Part shown: positions 1 through 10,870 of the stretch, in pieces | Numbering within the stretch: position 1 is the stretch's first letter | How the letters are laid out: every line of letters begins with the position of its first letter | Source: Pachypanchax playfairii | Taxonomy: Eukaryota > Chordata > Actinopteri > Cyprinodontiformes > Aplocheilidae | NCBI GenBank assembly: GCA_006937955.1 | Contig: SSNP01000108.1 | Coordinates: 1,636,934 to 1,700,933 of the forward strand | Reading direction: 5' to 3' | Length of the DNA: 64,000 nucleotides | Program-made: the position numbers and the translations under genes | The notes under the pieces: generated by a model | Database searches by the model: none | Seen by the model: the letters and a program-made list of their open reading frames with translations, nothing else | Told to the model about the DNA's origin: nothing

Positions 1-944
1 GGGCACTGTTGGAATTCTGCACCTTGTTGCATTAACCGGCTTCTTTCCCTGGATTAGGGCTATGGTGTCCATCTGTCGGCCGTCGGCTTACATTTAAGCC
101 CTGCCATTTCACAGGTCCAGATCCAGCCGGCAATCCCGGTAGGCGGCTTAGCTCTTTCAATGACAGAAGGGTATCCTTTCTTCTGGAAATTCAATGAGGC
201 AACGCCACAGGAGTGTGAAAGAGATCTTATTCAGGAAGCTAAAGGTCACAAACTGCTAGTTAACAAATTTAGCCAAAATACGACTGTCTGTGTTCATATT
301 GTTTTATAAGTCTAGGCTGCCATCTCACTATAGAAAACTGTTCCAAAAAGCACACTGAGGAGTTTACCTGTTAATTTAGTCCTTATATGAATATCTCTTT
401 TAACTCATGAAAACTAGCTCTAAGTGGCTGACATTTAACAGGAATTAAAGGTCTAGTATCCCTGTGTAATTTCTGTATATATGAATTAGGAGTTTGAGGA
501 TGAGGGTGCACATTTACATGAAAAAAAAGCTCAAAGAAAGAGCACAAAGCTGTGCATACTGCCGAGGAAATAAAAACCCTTTCTTACATTTGGCCATTGA
601 GGATTATCCTGTCAGCTGACTAAGCAGTTTGCCCAGGAAAGGGCTTTAAAGGCTTTTAACACTTTGTGCTGCAGATAACGTCAGCATCATCTCATGGATT
701 TCCCAGAAGCTTACAGGTATTTAACAATGGTATTTAACAGGGCTCAGGAGTGATGCCTTGTGACAGGTAAACTAAAGCTTTGGGCAATGGATCAGTCTTC
801 TTCCTGCTTATGTTCTTGCACTTATTGTGATGACTTTAATAGAGATGGACAGCTGTAAAGAGAACACATAAATCAACACTGTACAACAAGTGGGAACATG
901 AAACTTGTTTAACAAAGTTCTGAATGTCTTGAACGCTGGAGCAG
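1..944. other. No gene recognised
   Basis: No coding exon or named repeat could be supported. The first 250 bases are somewhat richer in GC than what follows and contain a weak acceptor/donor pair around 114-150, but nothing shows that they form an exon. The remainder is AT-rich single-copy-looking DNA upstream of lingo1, and may be intron if the gene's 5' exons lie before the window. Confidence 0.4.
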
Positions 945-1205
945 GGAACATTAAGGACCCAAAATGCAACAGTGCAGCAGCAGATAGGATGAAAATCCAA
1001 AATATGATTTTAATGGAAGCTTGAGGAACAAAACAGAGTTGACTCTTTTATTTGGCACAAGAACATTTGTATGTGAAAACCTGACAAACGCACTAAAGAC
1101 AGACTACAACTTATAAAGGGGGAGAGACAGGTGAGTGGGATGATGGAAATCAGATCAGGTGTGTGTGATTAACTCAGTGACAAAACAGCATGACAGGATA
1201 AGAAG
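945..1205. repeat. Unclassified dispersed fish repeat, fragment
   Basis: The stretch runs from a 'ggacccaaaatgcaac' type start to a 'catgacagg' end. This resembles a common fish repeat whose other candidate copies here lie near 21.8-22.3, 30.2-30.66 and 45.06-46.2 kb. It has no open reading frame. Class and exact ends cannot be decided by eye. Confidence 0.35.
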
Positions 1206-1234
1206 TGTAAACATGGCATAATCAAACCTGATTA

Positions 1235-1990
1235 TGGCCAGACACTGAAGCGTTTGAGAAAAAAGAGCAAACTGGTTGGATCTGTTTTTGGAGTTTGTTC
1301 CAGATGTGTGGAGCATTAAAACTGAACCGCTGCCTCTCCAGGTTTAGTTCTGACTCAGGGAACTGAGAGCAGGTCTGTCCCTGATGACTTGAGGGTTCTG
1401 CATTAAACCAGTAGTGTGACTATCTGAGAGCTAAAGATTTATGATCCACTTTCTTGGTTCTGAATTAACAGCAGCTGACTTTTAATCTTTCTTCTTCTCC
1501 AAAAACATTTTTTTCTTTTTCCTTTTTTAACTGAAGAAAGTTCTGACACATTGATTTTTTTAATTTGATCAATGAATGTGATCAGTAATTGAATTGGACA
1601 ATTAGTCTCCTGGTGAAATGTTTATGTAAATTTGTGTTTCATCTGTATAAATATGGTTAAATATTTTGTTGTATTCCATAATCTGAAGCAGTGGGAGAAG
1701 TTTGAACAGCAGAAACCCCAAAATAGAACCTTGGGGAAGGCCACAGGTTTTTTGGCTCAGATTCGTTGTTATCTATAGACACAAAAAGGTCCCTGTATTT
1801 TAAGTAAGAGGTAATCCAGTTAAGAACTGTACAAAAAAGTCCCACCCAATTTTTCAGCTGATCTAATAATACGTTATGATCAATCATGTTGAAAGCAGCA
1901 CTAAGATCCAATAATACCAGGACTGAAAGTTTGTTATCATCTACATTTACAAAAGTAATCTAAGTGCTAAGGTATTGGCGAAAACCTAAC
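1235..1990 (-). pseudogene. LINE reverse-transcriptase fragment (L2/CR1-group-like)
   Basis: The minus strand, read from about 1911 to 1700, encodes a block resembling fingers/palm motif A of fish non-LTR retrotransposons: DLSAAFNMIDHNVLLDQL, then NWITSYLKYRD. The motif A aspartate position reads N (AAFN instead of AAFD), and the frame degenerates before the expected GVPQGSVLGP motif, so the copy is dead. Sequence down to about 1235 resembles further 3' parts of the same LINE class. No endonuclease domain or 3' tail was found. The clade is uncertain. Confidence 0.7.
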
Positions 1991-2079
1991 TGGAAGACTC
2001 AGGAAAAAAATATTTCTTGTCAGGAAGCTGTTTAGATGTTGAAGGACAAATTTGACACAGGCCTATAATTTTTTAATGA

Positions 2080-2260
2080 TCAAATGTCAAGATGGAGTTT
2101 ACATGTTCTACCCATACATGTGTGGGTTTTCTCCCACAGATCCAAAATATGCATGTCAATTGGCAACCCTAAATTGGCCGTTGGTGTCAGTGTATGTAAA
2201 TTGTTGTTCGTTCATATGATGCCTTGTGATAGACTGGTGATCCGGTGGCCTTTGCCAAAA
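2080..2260 (+). repeat. tRNA-derived SINE body, partial copy
   Basis: It contains the body segment of a very common fish SINE: 'tgtgggttttctcccac', an 'aattggc' block and a 'tgatagactggtgat' block in the usual order. The tRNA head and 3' end are missing. A better copy lies at 54.46-54.75 kb, and partial copies occur at 4.5, 10.8, 28.7 and 61.0 kb. Confidence 0.65.
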
Positions 2261-3949
2261 AACATATTTTTCCAATGTCTACTGCATAATACATAAAACA
2301 AACAAGTAAACAACAACATCAGCATTATAGTTGCAGCAAAAAGGATTCTAGTTGCATCATCTTGTTACTATGGAAACCAAGAGGCACATAGCACAATATT
2401 GGACAAAATGCAACAACAACTTTGCAGTAACAAAAGAAACATTAACATGTCTTCATTGTGCTACACTAAGCAATTGTATGCTTGTTCATCATAGCGCATG
2501 ATACAGTGTTTTTAATATATAATTTTGTATATTTTTTTAGCTACAACATATTTTACTATTAGTTTATTTATCTTCAGTAATGTTACATGTGTTTCAACTG
2601 CTTGCAAATAAATGACTATGGTCTTTTCAACATTGCTATTTTCTGCTAAGTTAAATAAAAAATATTTGTAGCCTGTGTGTTTGAGATTGTTGCTCTACTG
2701 ATTTATATTATTAAGACTGATGAGTACTTTCTACCTTCAATATCAAGCAACATTCTCAAGGGTCCTGTAGATGCTAGCATAAAAACATTCCCACAACTGA
2801 TTGATCAAGTTATTGCTTTTGGACCCCTGGGTCCACATATTTAGATTGGTGGTCCCATATCTTCAGCATATTAATTCTTATAAGAAGCACTCCCCACCCC
2901 AACCCTCTCTTTCTGTCTCATACACCTCAATTAACGCAATTCCTGGGAGCTTACTGATTGGAATGAAGAGCTGCGTTCAGACTACATGCTTTTGATAGAA
3001 CAATAGGACCAGATTGTTAACAGTACCATACCATTAATGTCTAACTCCAGACATTCTTCATTTTATGTGTCTCTCTCTAGATTTGTTTAAAATGTTATTG
3101 CTTAGGGCCCATAAAAAACAAAAAAAACATATCTCTATATGTGATAAATATAATAAATTATTTTTAATTGTTTTGTTGAACTTATCTTGGTCTTTTCCTA
3201 TCTTAAAATTTGTTTATTCTTCATTTGCCCATCTTGTGAAGACCATTTGGATACATTAACACTTTTTGGTCTAATTCAGTTGTGACTATGCACTGAATGC
3301 CCTGTTTAATAATTTGCTAGTATGCTAGACTGCATTTCTGCAACCTAAAGAAATTACACTCATGGAGTTAGAGCTAATGTGATTTGAGCATTTTTCCAAT
3401 TGCTTGTGAAAATCATTGAGAAACAGACTTTAAGGCATCTCACTGACTAATAACCACTTTGTAAAAACCAGATGCTAAAGCTTGACCAAAAGAGCTCAGC
3501 CCAGGGTCATTACTTATTTGTAGGTGTCTTAGTCACCACAAACACACAGACACACACACCTACTTACATGCACGTGCACAAACACACAAAGCAGTCCATC
3601 TCCAAGCACTCAGTACTGACTCAATCAATAGAGTTAAGAAAAAAGAATGATCACATATGGCTCGGGGCTGAATGAAGCACAACATGTTTTACTGCAGGTC
3701 ATTGATCTCAGACAAACCCTCCCAGCCTTTTTTGACATTGCCTGATTACAGATGTATCATCAAATACCCAATCAGAACTTTGACTTTAGATAAAATGGAA
3801 TGAAACTGAGCTAAGTTACCTAATCCATTGCTCTTACTTACACACACCCTCTTGCCCACTTGTATACATGTGGACCAGATCAATGGACCAGATCTTCACC
3901 CTCATGGAGTTGCTGAGGGGTTTGTGGGAATTTTCCTCTTTAATTCACA
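2261..3949. other. No gene recognised
   Basis: AT-rich non-coding DNA. The only structure noticed is a short imperfect CA-rich stretch near 3540-3590. Open frames of 60-70 codons occur but have no recognisable domain or flanking splice signals. Confidence 0.45.
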
Positions 3950-4500
3950 TATAGTTTGTGGACTTGGAGAAGAGTTATGGCCGGATCCCCCAGGACATTT
4001 TGCGTTGGGTGCTGCAGGAGTGTGGGGTCCCAGGCCTGTTTCTACGGGGTGTCCTGTCTTTGTACGACCAGAGCAAGAGCTGTTTCCGCATTCTTGGCAG
4101 TGAGTCGAGCTCATTCCCTGTGCCGGTTGGACTTTGCCAGGGCTGCCCCTTGTCACCAATTCTGTTGGAGATGTTCATGGACAGGATCTCAAGGTGTAAC
4201 TGTGGCAAGAAGGGGTCTGGTTTGAGATCCTCATGATCTCATCTCGGCTTTTTGCAAATGATGTGATTCTCTTGGCATTTTCAAGCCATAACCTCCTGCA
4301 TACACTGGGGTGGTTTGCAGCTGAGTGTGAAATGGCTGGGATTAGAGTTAGCTCTTCAAAATCTGAAACCATAGTTCTCAGCTGGAACCAGGTGGAATGC
4401 TCCCTTCTGGTTAGTAGTGGGTCTTTGTCTCAAGTGATCAGTCCTGCTTCAGTCCTGGTTGTGTCCCCATGTAGGTTTGCGTTCAACATCAAGAAATAAC
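3950..4500 (+). pseudogene. Non-LTR retrotransposon RT fragment, frameshifted
   Basis: Translation from about 3956 gives VDLEKSYGRIPQDIL (motif A region), then LYDQSKSCFRILGS and VGLCQGCPLSPILLEMFMDR (motif B region, QGCPLSP). After a one-base frame change near 4225 it continues SSRLFANDVILLAFSSH (motif C) and FAAECEMAGIRVSSSKSE. This order matches the reverse transcriptase of a common fish LINE, different from the L2-type copy near 40 kb. The catalytic FADD motif reads FAND and the frame is broken, so the copy cannot be active. Neither end is complete. It abuts a SINE remnant at 4501. Confidence 0.8.
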
Positions 4501-4635
4501 CCATTCATCTATTCATGCATTTTCTAAACCTGCTTAGTCTTTATTCAGGGTCATCGGGAGCTGATGCCTGTCTCTGGCGATCAATGGACAAAATGCGGGG
4601 TTACACCTGGACATGTTGCCAGTCCATCACATACA
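4501..4635 (-). repeat. tRNA-derived SINE 3' part
   Basis: In + orientation it shows 'attcatctattcatgcatt', 'cagggtcatcgggagctga', 'gcggggttacacctgga' and 'gccagtccatcac', the reverse of the common fish SINE 3' half. The SINE therefore lies on the minus strand. The head is absent. Confidence 0.65.
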
Positions 4636-4843
4636 ATCATCAAGAAATAACAATAACTAATATTTCTGACTGAAAATCAAGAGCCAAATTCTTCATGTGT
4701 GTCATGTACTTCGCCAAATAAGCCTGATTTAGAGTTTTATATAGTTGTTAAAATGACATACAGCAGCAACCTTTTGTGAATCAAGAAGAAATACCCTGAG
4801 GCAAATTAAAAAGGGGTAGGCCTACATATTTTATTTCCCCACT

Positions 4844-4897
4844 TACAGCACAGACCAAAAGTTTGAAGGTGTGTCCAAACTTTTGGTCTGTACTGTA
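4844..4897. mobile_element. Collapsed Tc1/mariner element: two TIRs back to back
   Basis: A 50-bp near-perfect palindrome (4846-4895) is flanked by TA on both sides. The left arm CAGCACAGACCAAAAGTTTG and the inverse of the right arm agree at 19 of 20 positions, with a 10-bp spacer. 'ACCAAAAGTTTGGACACACC' is the typical end of fish Tc1-like transposons, so this is a Tc1 copy that lost its interior, or a minimal derivative. A second example lies at 58.1 kb. Confidence 0.75.
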
Positions 4898-6075
4898 TAT
4901 ACTTCAATATATTTCATTAAATACTTAAGACTTGGTTTATTTCCCATCTGCAAATCATTGCATAATTATTGTCTTGCTTTGTCACCACGACACCACCTAC
5001 CTATTCCAATTAACATTTTGACTTCTTTTTTTACACACCAACATCACAAGTTAATCATTTCACCTATGCTAGATATGCACTGTATATTTATTTAACCAAT
5101 TCCCTGGTTGTCCATGGTCTATATTTTCTCACTAAAGATTGCTTGAGCTTGGTGTCAGCTTCCACGCATATATCACGCTTGCCACCATCAATCTTTGAGT
5201 TGCTAGCCTGAGGGTTTTAAACTGGCACAGTAGTTTCAGACTTGGAGAAAGAAAAAAATTAGAAGGGAAAAAGTGACTTAGTTGTACTACAGCAAGTCAC
5301 AAGTGTTCTACATATTTGTCTGTGACACAACATGTGTGTTACTGAAAATGCCAATTAATTCTAGTTGAAGCTGTGGCCCTATGACTTTATATTAGAGCGG
5401 TAGCATTAACTGATCGAGTTTCTGCAAGGTGATCTGTGGAAATAATGTTCAGCAGCCCAGAGCAACAACAATGGGGGTGTAGAGCAAGAGGTTTGTAAGA
5501 TCTCTTTAGATGACCAGAATCATTTTGCTTTTGAATTTGTAGTTTAGATCTGTGCTTCTTCTATATCACAATAGGTCGCATGGAAAGCAGAGCCTTTAGC
5601 AGAAGTAAATTGCATCTAAGATATATTTTTGAAGTGCAGGCATTTGCGTGTGTGTGTTTGTGTGTGAACAAGTGTAAGATGCAGAATTCAAAACTGTCAG
5701 CACTTTCAATTATGCAAGTGTGCACACACACCTTTTTTTCAAGGTAACCTGTATTCATCTTACGACTAGTCATGAATATTGTAACAGGTGTCATATTATC
5801 TGCTCTGTTCTCTGCATTGGCTCTTTTAGCTTTTATGATCACTGCAAAAGCCAGATGCCTGAAAATTATTACAGAAGCCAAGGAATGATGTTTAGAATAC
5901 AAGTTTGACACCTTTTAATGTTTCAATCCTACTGTATATATTTCAGTAATTGACCAAGAACTCAGAATATAGTCAGATATTAGCTAAACAGATAGCATAT
6001 AAAGGGCTGTTAAGTGGAAATCATCAGTATTTATTTTCTAAAGGAATGTTTCCCATTGTGTTTTTCTCTGCCCAG
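4898..6075 (+). other. Probable intron upstream of the lingo1 coding exon
   Basis: No gene or named repeat was seen. A CA/GT-rich patch lies near 5640-5730. The frame of the downstream coding exon happens to stay open back to 5950, but that part encodes no conserved LINGO sequence and is interrupted by a good splice acceptor at 6074-6075. It is best read as intron. Confidence 0.55.
6061..6075 (+). other. Splice acceptor of the lingo1 coding exon
   Basis: A pyrimidine-rich tract 'tttttctctgcccag' ends in AG at 6074-6075. The exon starts GTA ACC GAG AAG ATG, so four in-frame codons (V T E K) precede the chosen start. Human LINGO1 has a similar layout, where an upstream exon can add a few N-terminal residues. 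A spliced upstream exon here could do the same. Confidence 0.75.
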
Positions 6076-6087
6076 GTAACCGAGAAG

Positions 6088-7935
6088 ATGGTGGCCAGGG
6101 AAGCAACTGGGCACAGCTACCTGGTGGCTTGCTGGCAGCCCATTCTGATCCTGATGCTGGGCACTGTGCTATCTGGTTCTACCACAGGTTGCCCATCCCG
6201 CTGTGAGTGTAATGTTCAGGAGCGCTCTGTAATGTGCCATCGCAAGAAGCTCATGACAGTCCCTGAGGGCATTCCTGCAGAAACCAGGCTGCTGGACCTC
6301 AGCAAGAACCGTATCAGAACGATTAACCCAGATGAGTTTGCCAGCTTTTCTAACCTTGAACACCTGGAGCTCAGTGAAAACACTATCTCCACAATTGAAC
6401 CTGGTGCATTCAACAACCTTCAAGGCTTGCGGACATTGGGACTGCGTAGCAACAAGCTTAAGCTGATTCAGTTGGGTGTATTCACAAACCTGAGCAATCT
6501 CACAGAGCTGGACATAAGTGAGAACAAGATCGTTATCCTGTTGGACTACATGTTCCAGGACTTATACAACCTTCGTTCTTTAGAGGTGGGTGATAATGAC
6601 CTGGTTTTCATCTCCCACCGGGCATTTCATGGCCTTAATAGCCTTGAGCACCTAAGTCTTGAGAAGTGTAACTTGTCCTCTGTACCAACAGAGGCTTTTG
6701 CTCACCTCCACAGTTTGATCACTCTCAGACTGCGCCACCTCAATATCAATGTTATTCGGGATTACTCTTTTAAACGGCTCTATCGGCTAAAAGTTCTGGA
6801 AATAGCCAGTTGGCCATACTTGGATACAATGACTCCAAATTGTTTGTACGGATTAAATCTCACCTCTCTGACCATTGCCAGCGCCAACCTGACCACAGTT
6901 CCTTATGTAGCCCTGCGGCACTTGGTTTATTTGCGCTTTCTTAATCTCTCATATAATCCTATCCATACCATTGAGGGAAATAAGATGCATGACCTTCTGC
7001 GTCTACAGGAATTTCATCTAGTTGGAGGCAGACTAGCAATGATTGAGCCCTATTCTTTCCGGGGTCTAAACTACCTGAAAATTTTAAATGTTTCTGGGAA
7101 CTCCCTTACCACTTTGGAGGAATCTGCTTTTCATTCAGTTGGCAACCTGGAAACCCTTGCTTTGTACGATAATCCCCTGGCCTGTGACTGCCGACTCTTA
7201 TGGGTTTTCCGACGACGTTGGAGACTGAACTTCAATAAGCAGCAGCCAACCTGTGCCTCTCCTGAGTTTGTTCAAGGCAAAGAGTTCAAAGATTTCCCAG
7301 ATGTTCTTCAGCCAAACTACTTCACATGTCGCAAGTCCAGGATCAGGGATCGAAGCCCCCAGCAGAAATTTGTTGATGAAGGAGCCATTGTTCATTTTGC
7401 TTGTCAAGCAGATGGAGATCCTGCTCCAGTAATTATGTGGCTTTCTCCACAGAAAAAATTTATTACCACCAAGACTATTGGAAGGCTCTCTGTTTTGCCA
7501 GATGGTACTCTTGAGGTACGCTATGCCCAGATTCAAGATAATGGTACTTATGTGTGTATAGCCAGCAACGCAGGTGGAAATGATTCCTCTCTTGCTCACC
7601 TACATATTCATAGCTACTCACCTGACTGGCCACATCAGCCTAACAAGACGTTTGCTTTCATATCCAATCAGCCTGCAGAGACTGGTGCTAATGGTACAAA
7701 AGCCAATGTCCCTTTTCCATTTGATATAAAGACGCTGATAATTGCGACCACAATGGGTTTCATCTCTTTTCTTGGTGTTGTCCTATTTTGCCTGGTACTG
7801 CTGTTCCTCTGGAGCAGAGGTAAAGGCAACACGAAGCACAACATTGAGATTGAGTACGTGCCCCGGAAATCAGACGCTGGCATGAGCAGCACCACGGTTG
7901 ATGCTCCTCGCAAGTTTAACATGAAAATGATATAA
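6088..7935 (+). CDS. lingo1: Leucine-rich repeat and Ig domain-containing protein LINGO1
   Basis: This single-exon frame of 615 residues encodes a neuronal type I membrane protein. In mammals LINGO1 acts with the Nogo receptor complex to restrain axon regrowth and myelination. Residues 1-34 hold a signal peptide (hydrophobic LVACWQPILILMLG). Cysteines 35, 39, 41 and 50 form the LRRNT; about 12 leucine-rich repeats span 65-360; LRRCT follows with C366, C368, C389 and C414. An Ig domain (C439-C490, DNGTYVC) spans about 420-509, and a transmembrane helix lies at about 549-575. The short tail holds EIEYVPRKSDAG and ends APRKFNMKMI, diagnostic of LINGO1 rather than LINGO2-4. About ten N-glycosylation sequons are visible. 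Start: the first ATG after the acceptor at 6075 gives the family length (human 614-620). An ATG at 5950 is in frame but upstream of the acceptor. Whether it is the teleost a or b copy was not decided. Confidence 0.96.
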   Translation: MVAREATGHSYLVACWQPILILMLGTVLSGSTTGCPSRCECNVQERSVMCHRKKLMTVPEGIPAETRLLDLSKNRIRTINPDEFASFSNLEHLELSENTISTIEPGAFNNLQGLRTLGLRSNKLKLIQLGVFTNLSNLTELDISENKIVILLDYMFQDLYNLRSLEVGDNDLVFISHRAFHGLNSLEHLSLEKCNLSSVPTEAFAHLHSLITLRLRHLNINVIRDYSFKRLYRLKVLEIASWPYLDTMTPNCLYGLNLTSLTIASANLTTVPYVALRHLVYLRFLNLSYNPIHTIEGNKMHDLLRLQEFHLVGGRLAMIEPYSFRGLNYLKILNVSGNSLTTLEESAFHSVGNLETLALYDNPLACDCRLLWVFRRRWRLNFNKQQPTCASPEFVQGKEFKDFPDVLQPNYFTCRKSRIRDRSPQQKFVDEGAIVHFACQADGDPAPVIMWLSPQKKFITTKTIGRLSVLPDGTLEVRYAQIQDNGTYVCIASNAGGNDSSLAHLHIHSYSPDWPHQPNKTFAFISNQPAETGANGTKANVPFPFDIKTLIIATTMGFISFLGVVLFCLVLLFLWSRGKGNTKHNIEIEYVPRKSDAGMSSTTVDAPRKFNMKMI

Positions 7936-8280
7936 GCTGTGGTATTCATTAATTTCAAACTGGAAGTTAAGACAAAAAGAAAAGAAGACATTTTCTTTTC
8001 TCTCTTGCAAACCTGTGGATTATGGTGTGGTAACATAGACTCATGTTTTCTTTTTGTTTTTTTGTTTTGTTGTTTTGTTTTTTCCCTCATAACTGGTGGA
8101 CTTAACATGAGGCCAGTTCCTGACTTTTTAGAATGGGAGGAAACTTAACCACAGCCAGTGACATGATCATTTCTACAAAGCCTATAGGAGCATTCAGTCA
8201 AATTTGTTATAAAACTAAAAAGATTGTATTCCTGTGGATATTTAGTGGGGGGGAAAAAATCATAAAATAAGAACAATAAA
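7936..8280 (+). other. lingo1: Likely lingo1 3' UTR with candidate poly(A) signal
   Basis: AT-rich non-coding sequence follows the TAA stop. The first reasonable AATAAA is at 8275-8280, and another is at 9998-10003 in a T-rich context, so a longer 3' UTR is possible. Which is used cannot be told without transcript data. Confidence 0.45.
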
Positions 8281-10750
8281 GCACAGAAAACAGCCAAAAT
8301 AAGAGGGACAGATCATATTTGAATTATTGCTGTTGTTTGTCTATAATTTTTATTTAGTGTTGTTTTGTGTTTGTTTTTGTTTGTTTCTTTAGGGTTATAC
8401 TGTATGTGCTCTTATGTTGTTTATATGGATTGATGAGCACATTCAGTTAAATTGAGGGTTGTCAAGCATTTTTAAAATATAGTAGAGTACAATATTGTTA
8501 GAAATGTTTATACAATGTACAACTGTCTGTTTTCCCCACTTTCATGGAGTTGCATTTTTTTACGTGATTCATTCAAAGTGTACTTGTGTTAATACATTAG
8601 AGGATTACTACTTATAAAATAATTTCCCCAAATTTAAGATCAATATAAAACAGATCCAATTTCACATTAATTAATTTGTCAAAATGTATATGTCAAACAT
8701 AATGGCACAGCAGCTAAGTGATAATCTGAAAAATGCACTGGATGGGATGACAAAACAAATTATATTATTTAAAACCTTAATGTCTGTAACAAAATCTTTG
8801 CAAAAAGTAACACATGGTGTTAAAATGTCTCTCTCTGTTCATTATTGCAAATCTTCAAGGTGACTTACACATGGATTATATAATGACACAGAATCTTACA
8901 AGGTGTTTCTGATAATATGCTTTTAACTAACAATAGCTGGAGCAACCATTCCAGTCATAATAAATCATAAACCATGTGTTAGTCTAAACTGCTGGTCATA
9001 AGGGTTAATTTAGTTCCAAATTTTAAATATAGCTAATTTAAACAAGTTGGGTAAAAATCGAAGAAAAATTTTAACATGCCATTTAGGTTGTGTTCACTAA
9101 TCTACCTTTTCCTTATTATGGTTTGGGTGGTTTCAAAACCTGACCCACATGTGGTGAGTACCTTGACACATGTGCTCCTACTTTTTACAAATGCATTTCT
9201 ACTACAATAGTATTTTTTGTGATTAGAAGGAATACAAGTTGTGGATCTCCTGATTTTGGACAAAATGTGCTCCTCAAGCTATAGAAAAGTCTGTCATTAT
9301 GGATTAGTTTGCTTGATTGTTTTTCTTTTATTTATCATTTTCACAATTAATGCTTTACTAATGACAATGACCCCCTTTCTCCCATTAAAGCTGTGGAAAT
9401 GTTACCTTCCGGGATCTTTTACAGGTTTGCTATTCCCAGATATGTGTATTGTTTGTCAGGAGGTGGGTAAATGGAAAGATTTCTTCATTTTATGCTCCTA
9501 GTCGGTCCTGCAAATGAAATCTAAAGGTTGCAGCCTTAACTTTTTAACTACCCACTCTGGCCGACTGGGCTTTGCAAACATGTATGAGGATAAAGTTTCT
9601 CATGATGAATCGCATTACCGGTAATGTCACGGTAATGGTTGGAAGTATGGACAAAACATGCAGATGGGTGGACTGACACAGATGGTTTCACACATGGAGC
9701 AATCTGAAGCAGCTTTGATGTAATCCGTTTTGCATAAAGGAAAAAAAAAACTCTGGATGTGGCTCACAGTTCTCCCTCTTGCTGATCATGAATGCTCTTT
9801 GTTCAAAGTGTGGCTACTGTATCTAGCCTTTTTTGGTCCCAAGTGATCTATCTGGGGATTCTGTTTTTGATTTCTGTTACTCCCACGTTTTAATTTTCAC
9901 CCCGGATTATACTAATCATGTATAGTCCCAGCCAACTTTTTATTAAAAAGATACTAAAAAACCAATCTATGGAAAATACATTCAAATTGTTCTGTGCAAT
10001 AAAGGTAATATGCAGATTTTTTTTTTTAATTAACAAAGTTTTGTTGATGTTGAATTGTTGAGAACATGGTATGTTGTATTAAACAATCTATGGATCTTTT
10101 TAAATATGCAGTGTGTTTTTTTTTTCTTAAATATAATATATTTCAGCTTTATAATTAAAGCAAAGTAGTGTTTTGTGAAAACATTTATGGACGCAAGAAA
10201 AAAAATCTTACCTCTTATAGCTTCCTTAATGAACAACCTTGGTTTGGAGAAATACATATAGGTTCTGACTGGATTCACAAGCTAAAGGTTAGTCTGTTCA
10301 AAGTGGACTGCTGCTATCTAAAAATAAATATAATCTCCAAAAATTCACAGCTTCTCCTCTAAACATTGTTTTATAAACCTTTACAACACTGACTATTGCA
10401 CAGTTGTTTTGGAAGAAAATTGTGATATTCCTGCTTGCAGTAGCTAGCCACCCCAAAGGGCTACAGCCAGCTGCTGCTACTGTTTCTATTTGTGTTTGAA
10501 AATAACCAGGAAATATTACATGAAGAGCCATTTAATGTGAAAACAATGGCAATGTTAAGGCTTAATAAATAGCATTCAAATGAACTGCTGAGAAAGTTTT
10601 TGTTAAATTTGGTTGAATGTGTTAGGAATCAGCTTTGATCCTCACGTAGCTCAGACTGGCTGGTAGCTCATTACTGCAGTCAGAGCTTGCTTCTGTTTTT
10701 TTAAACAGATAATAATCAAAGGTATCTGCAGCAGTTGGTCTGTCATTTAC
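8281..10750. other. No gene recognised; may include longer lingo1 3' UTR
   Basis: AT-rich, without recognisable exons or repeats. An AATAAA at 9998-10003 is followed by a T-rich run near 10016-10028. Frames of up to 86 codons show no domain. Confidence 0.4.
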
Positions 10751-10754
10751 TTTA

Positions 10755-10870
10755 TCAACTTGTTCCTGTTAAGAGTCACGGGGAGCTGATACCTATCTCA
10801 AGCGGTTATGGCTAAGAGGCAAGGAAACAACCTAGATGGGTCAGCAGTCCATCACAGAGTATCTGCAGCC
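10755..10870 (-). repeat. tRNA-derived SINE 3' part, decayed
   Basis: 'ctgttaagagtcacggggag' and 'cagcagtccatcacag' match the inverse of the fish SINE body seen at 54.5 kb, with substitutions and small indels between. The copy is short and old. Confidence 0.5.

Noticed and set aside
5950..6087. N-terminal extension of lingo1 from the in-frame ATG at 5950
   Set aside because: The added residues have no LINGO similarity, a strong splice acceptor lies at 6074-6075, and the start at 6088 gives the family length with the signal peptide at the N-terminus.
7198..8108. Minus-strand frames of 133 and 146 codons over lingo1
   Set aside because: They are the antisense shadow of the real coding exon and its 3' UTR, with no domain of their own.
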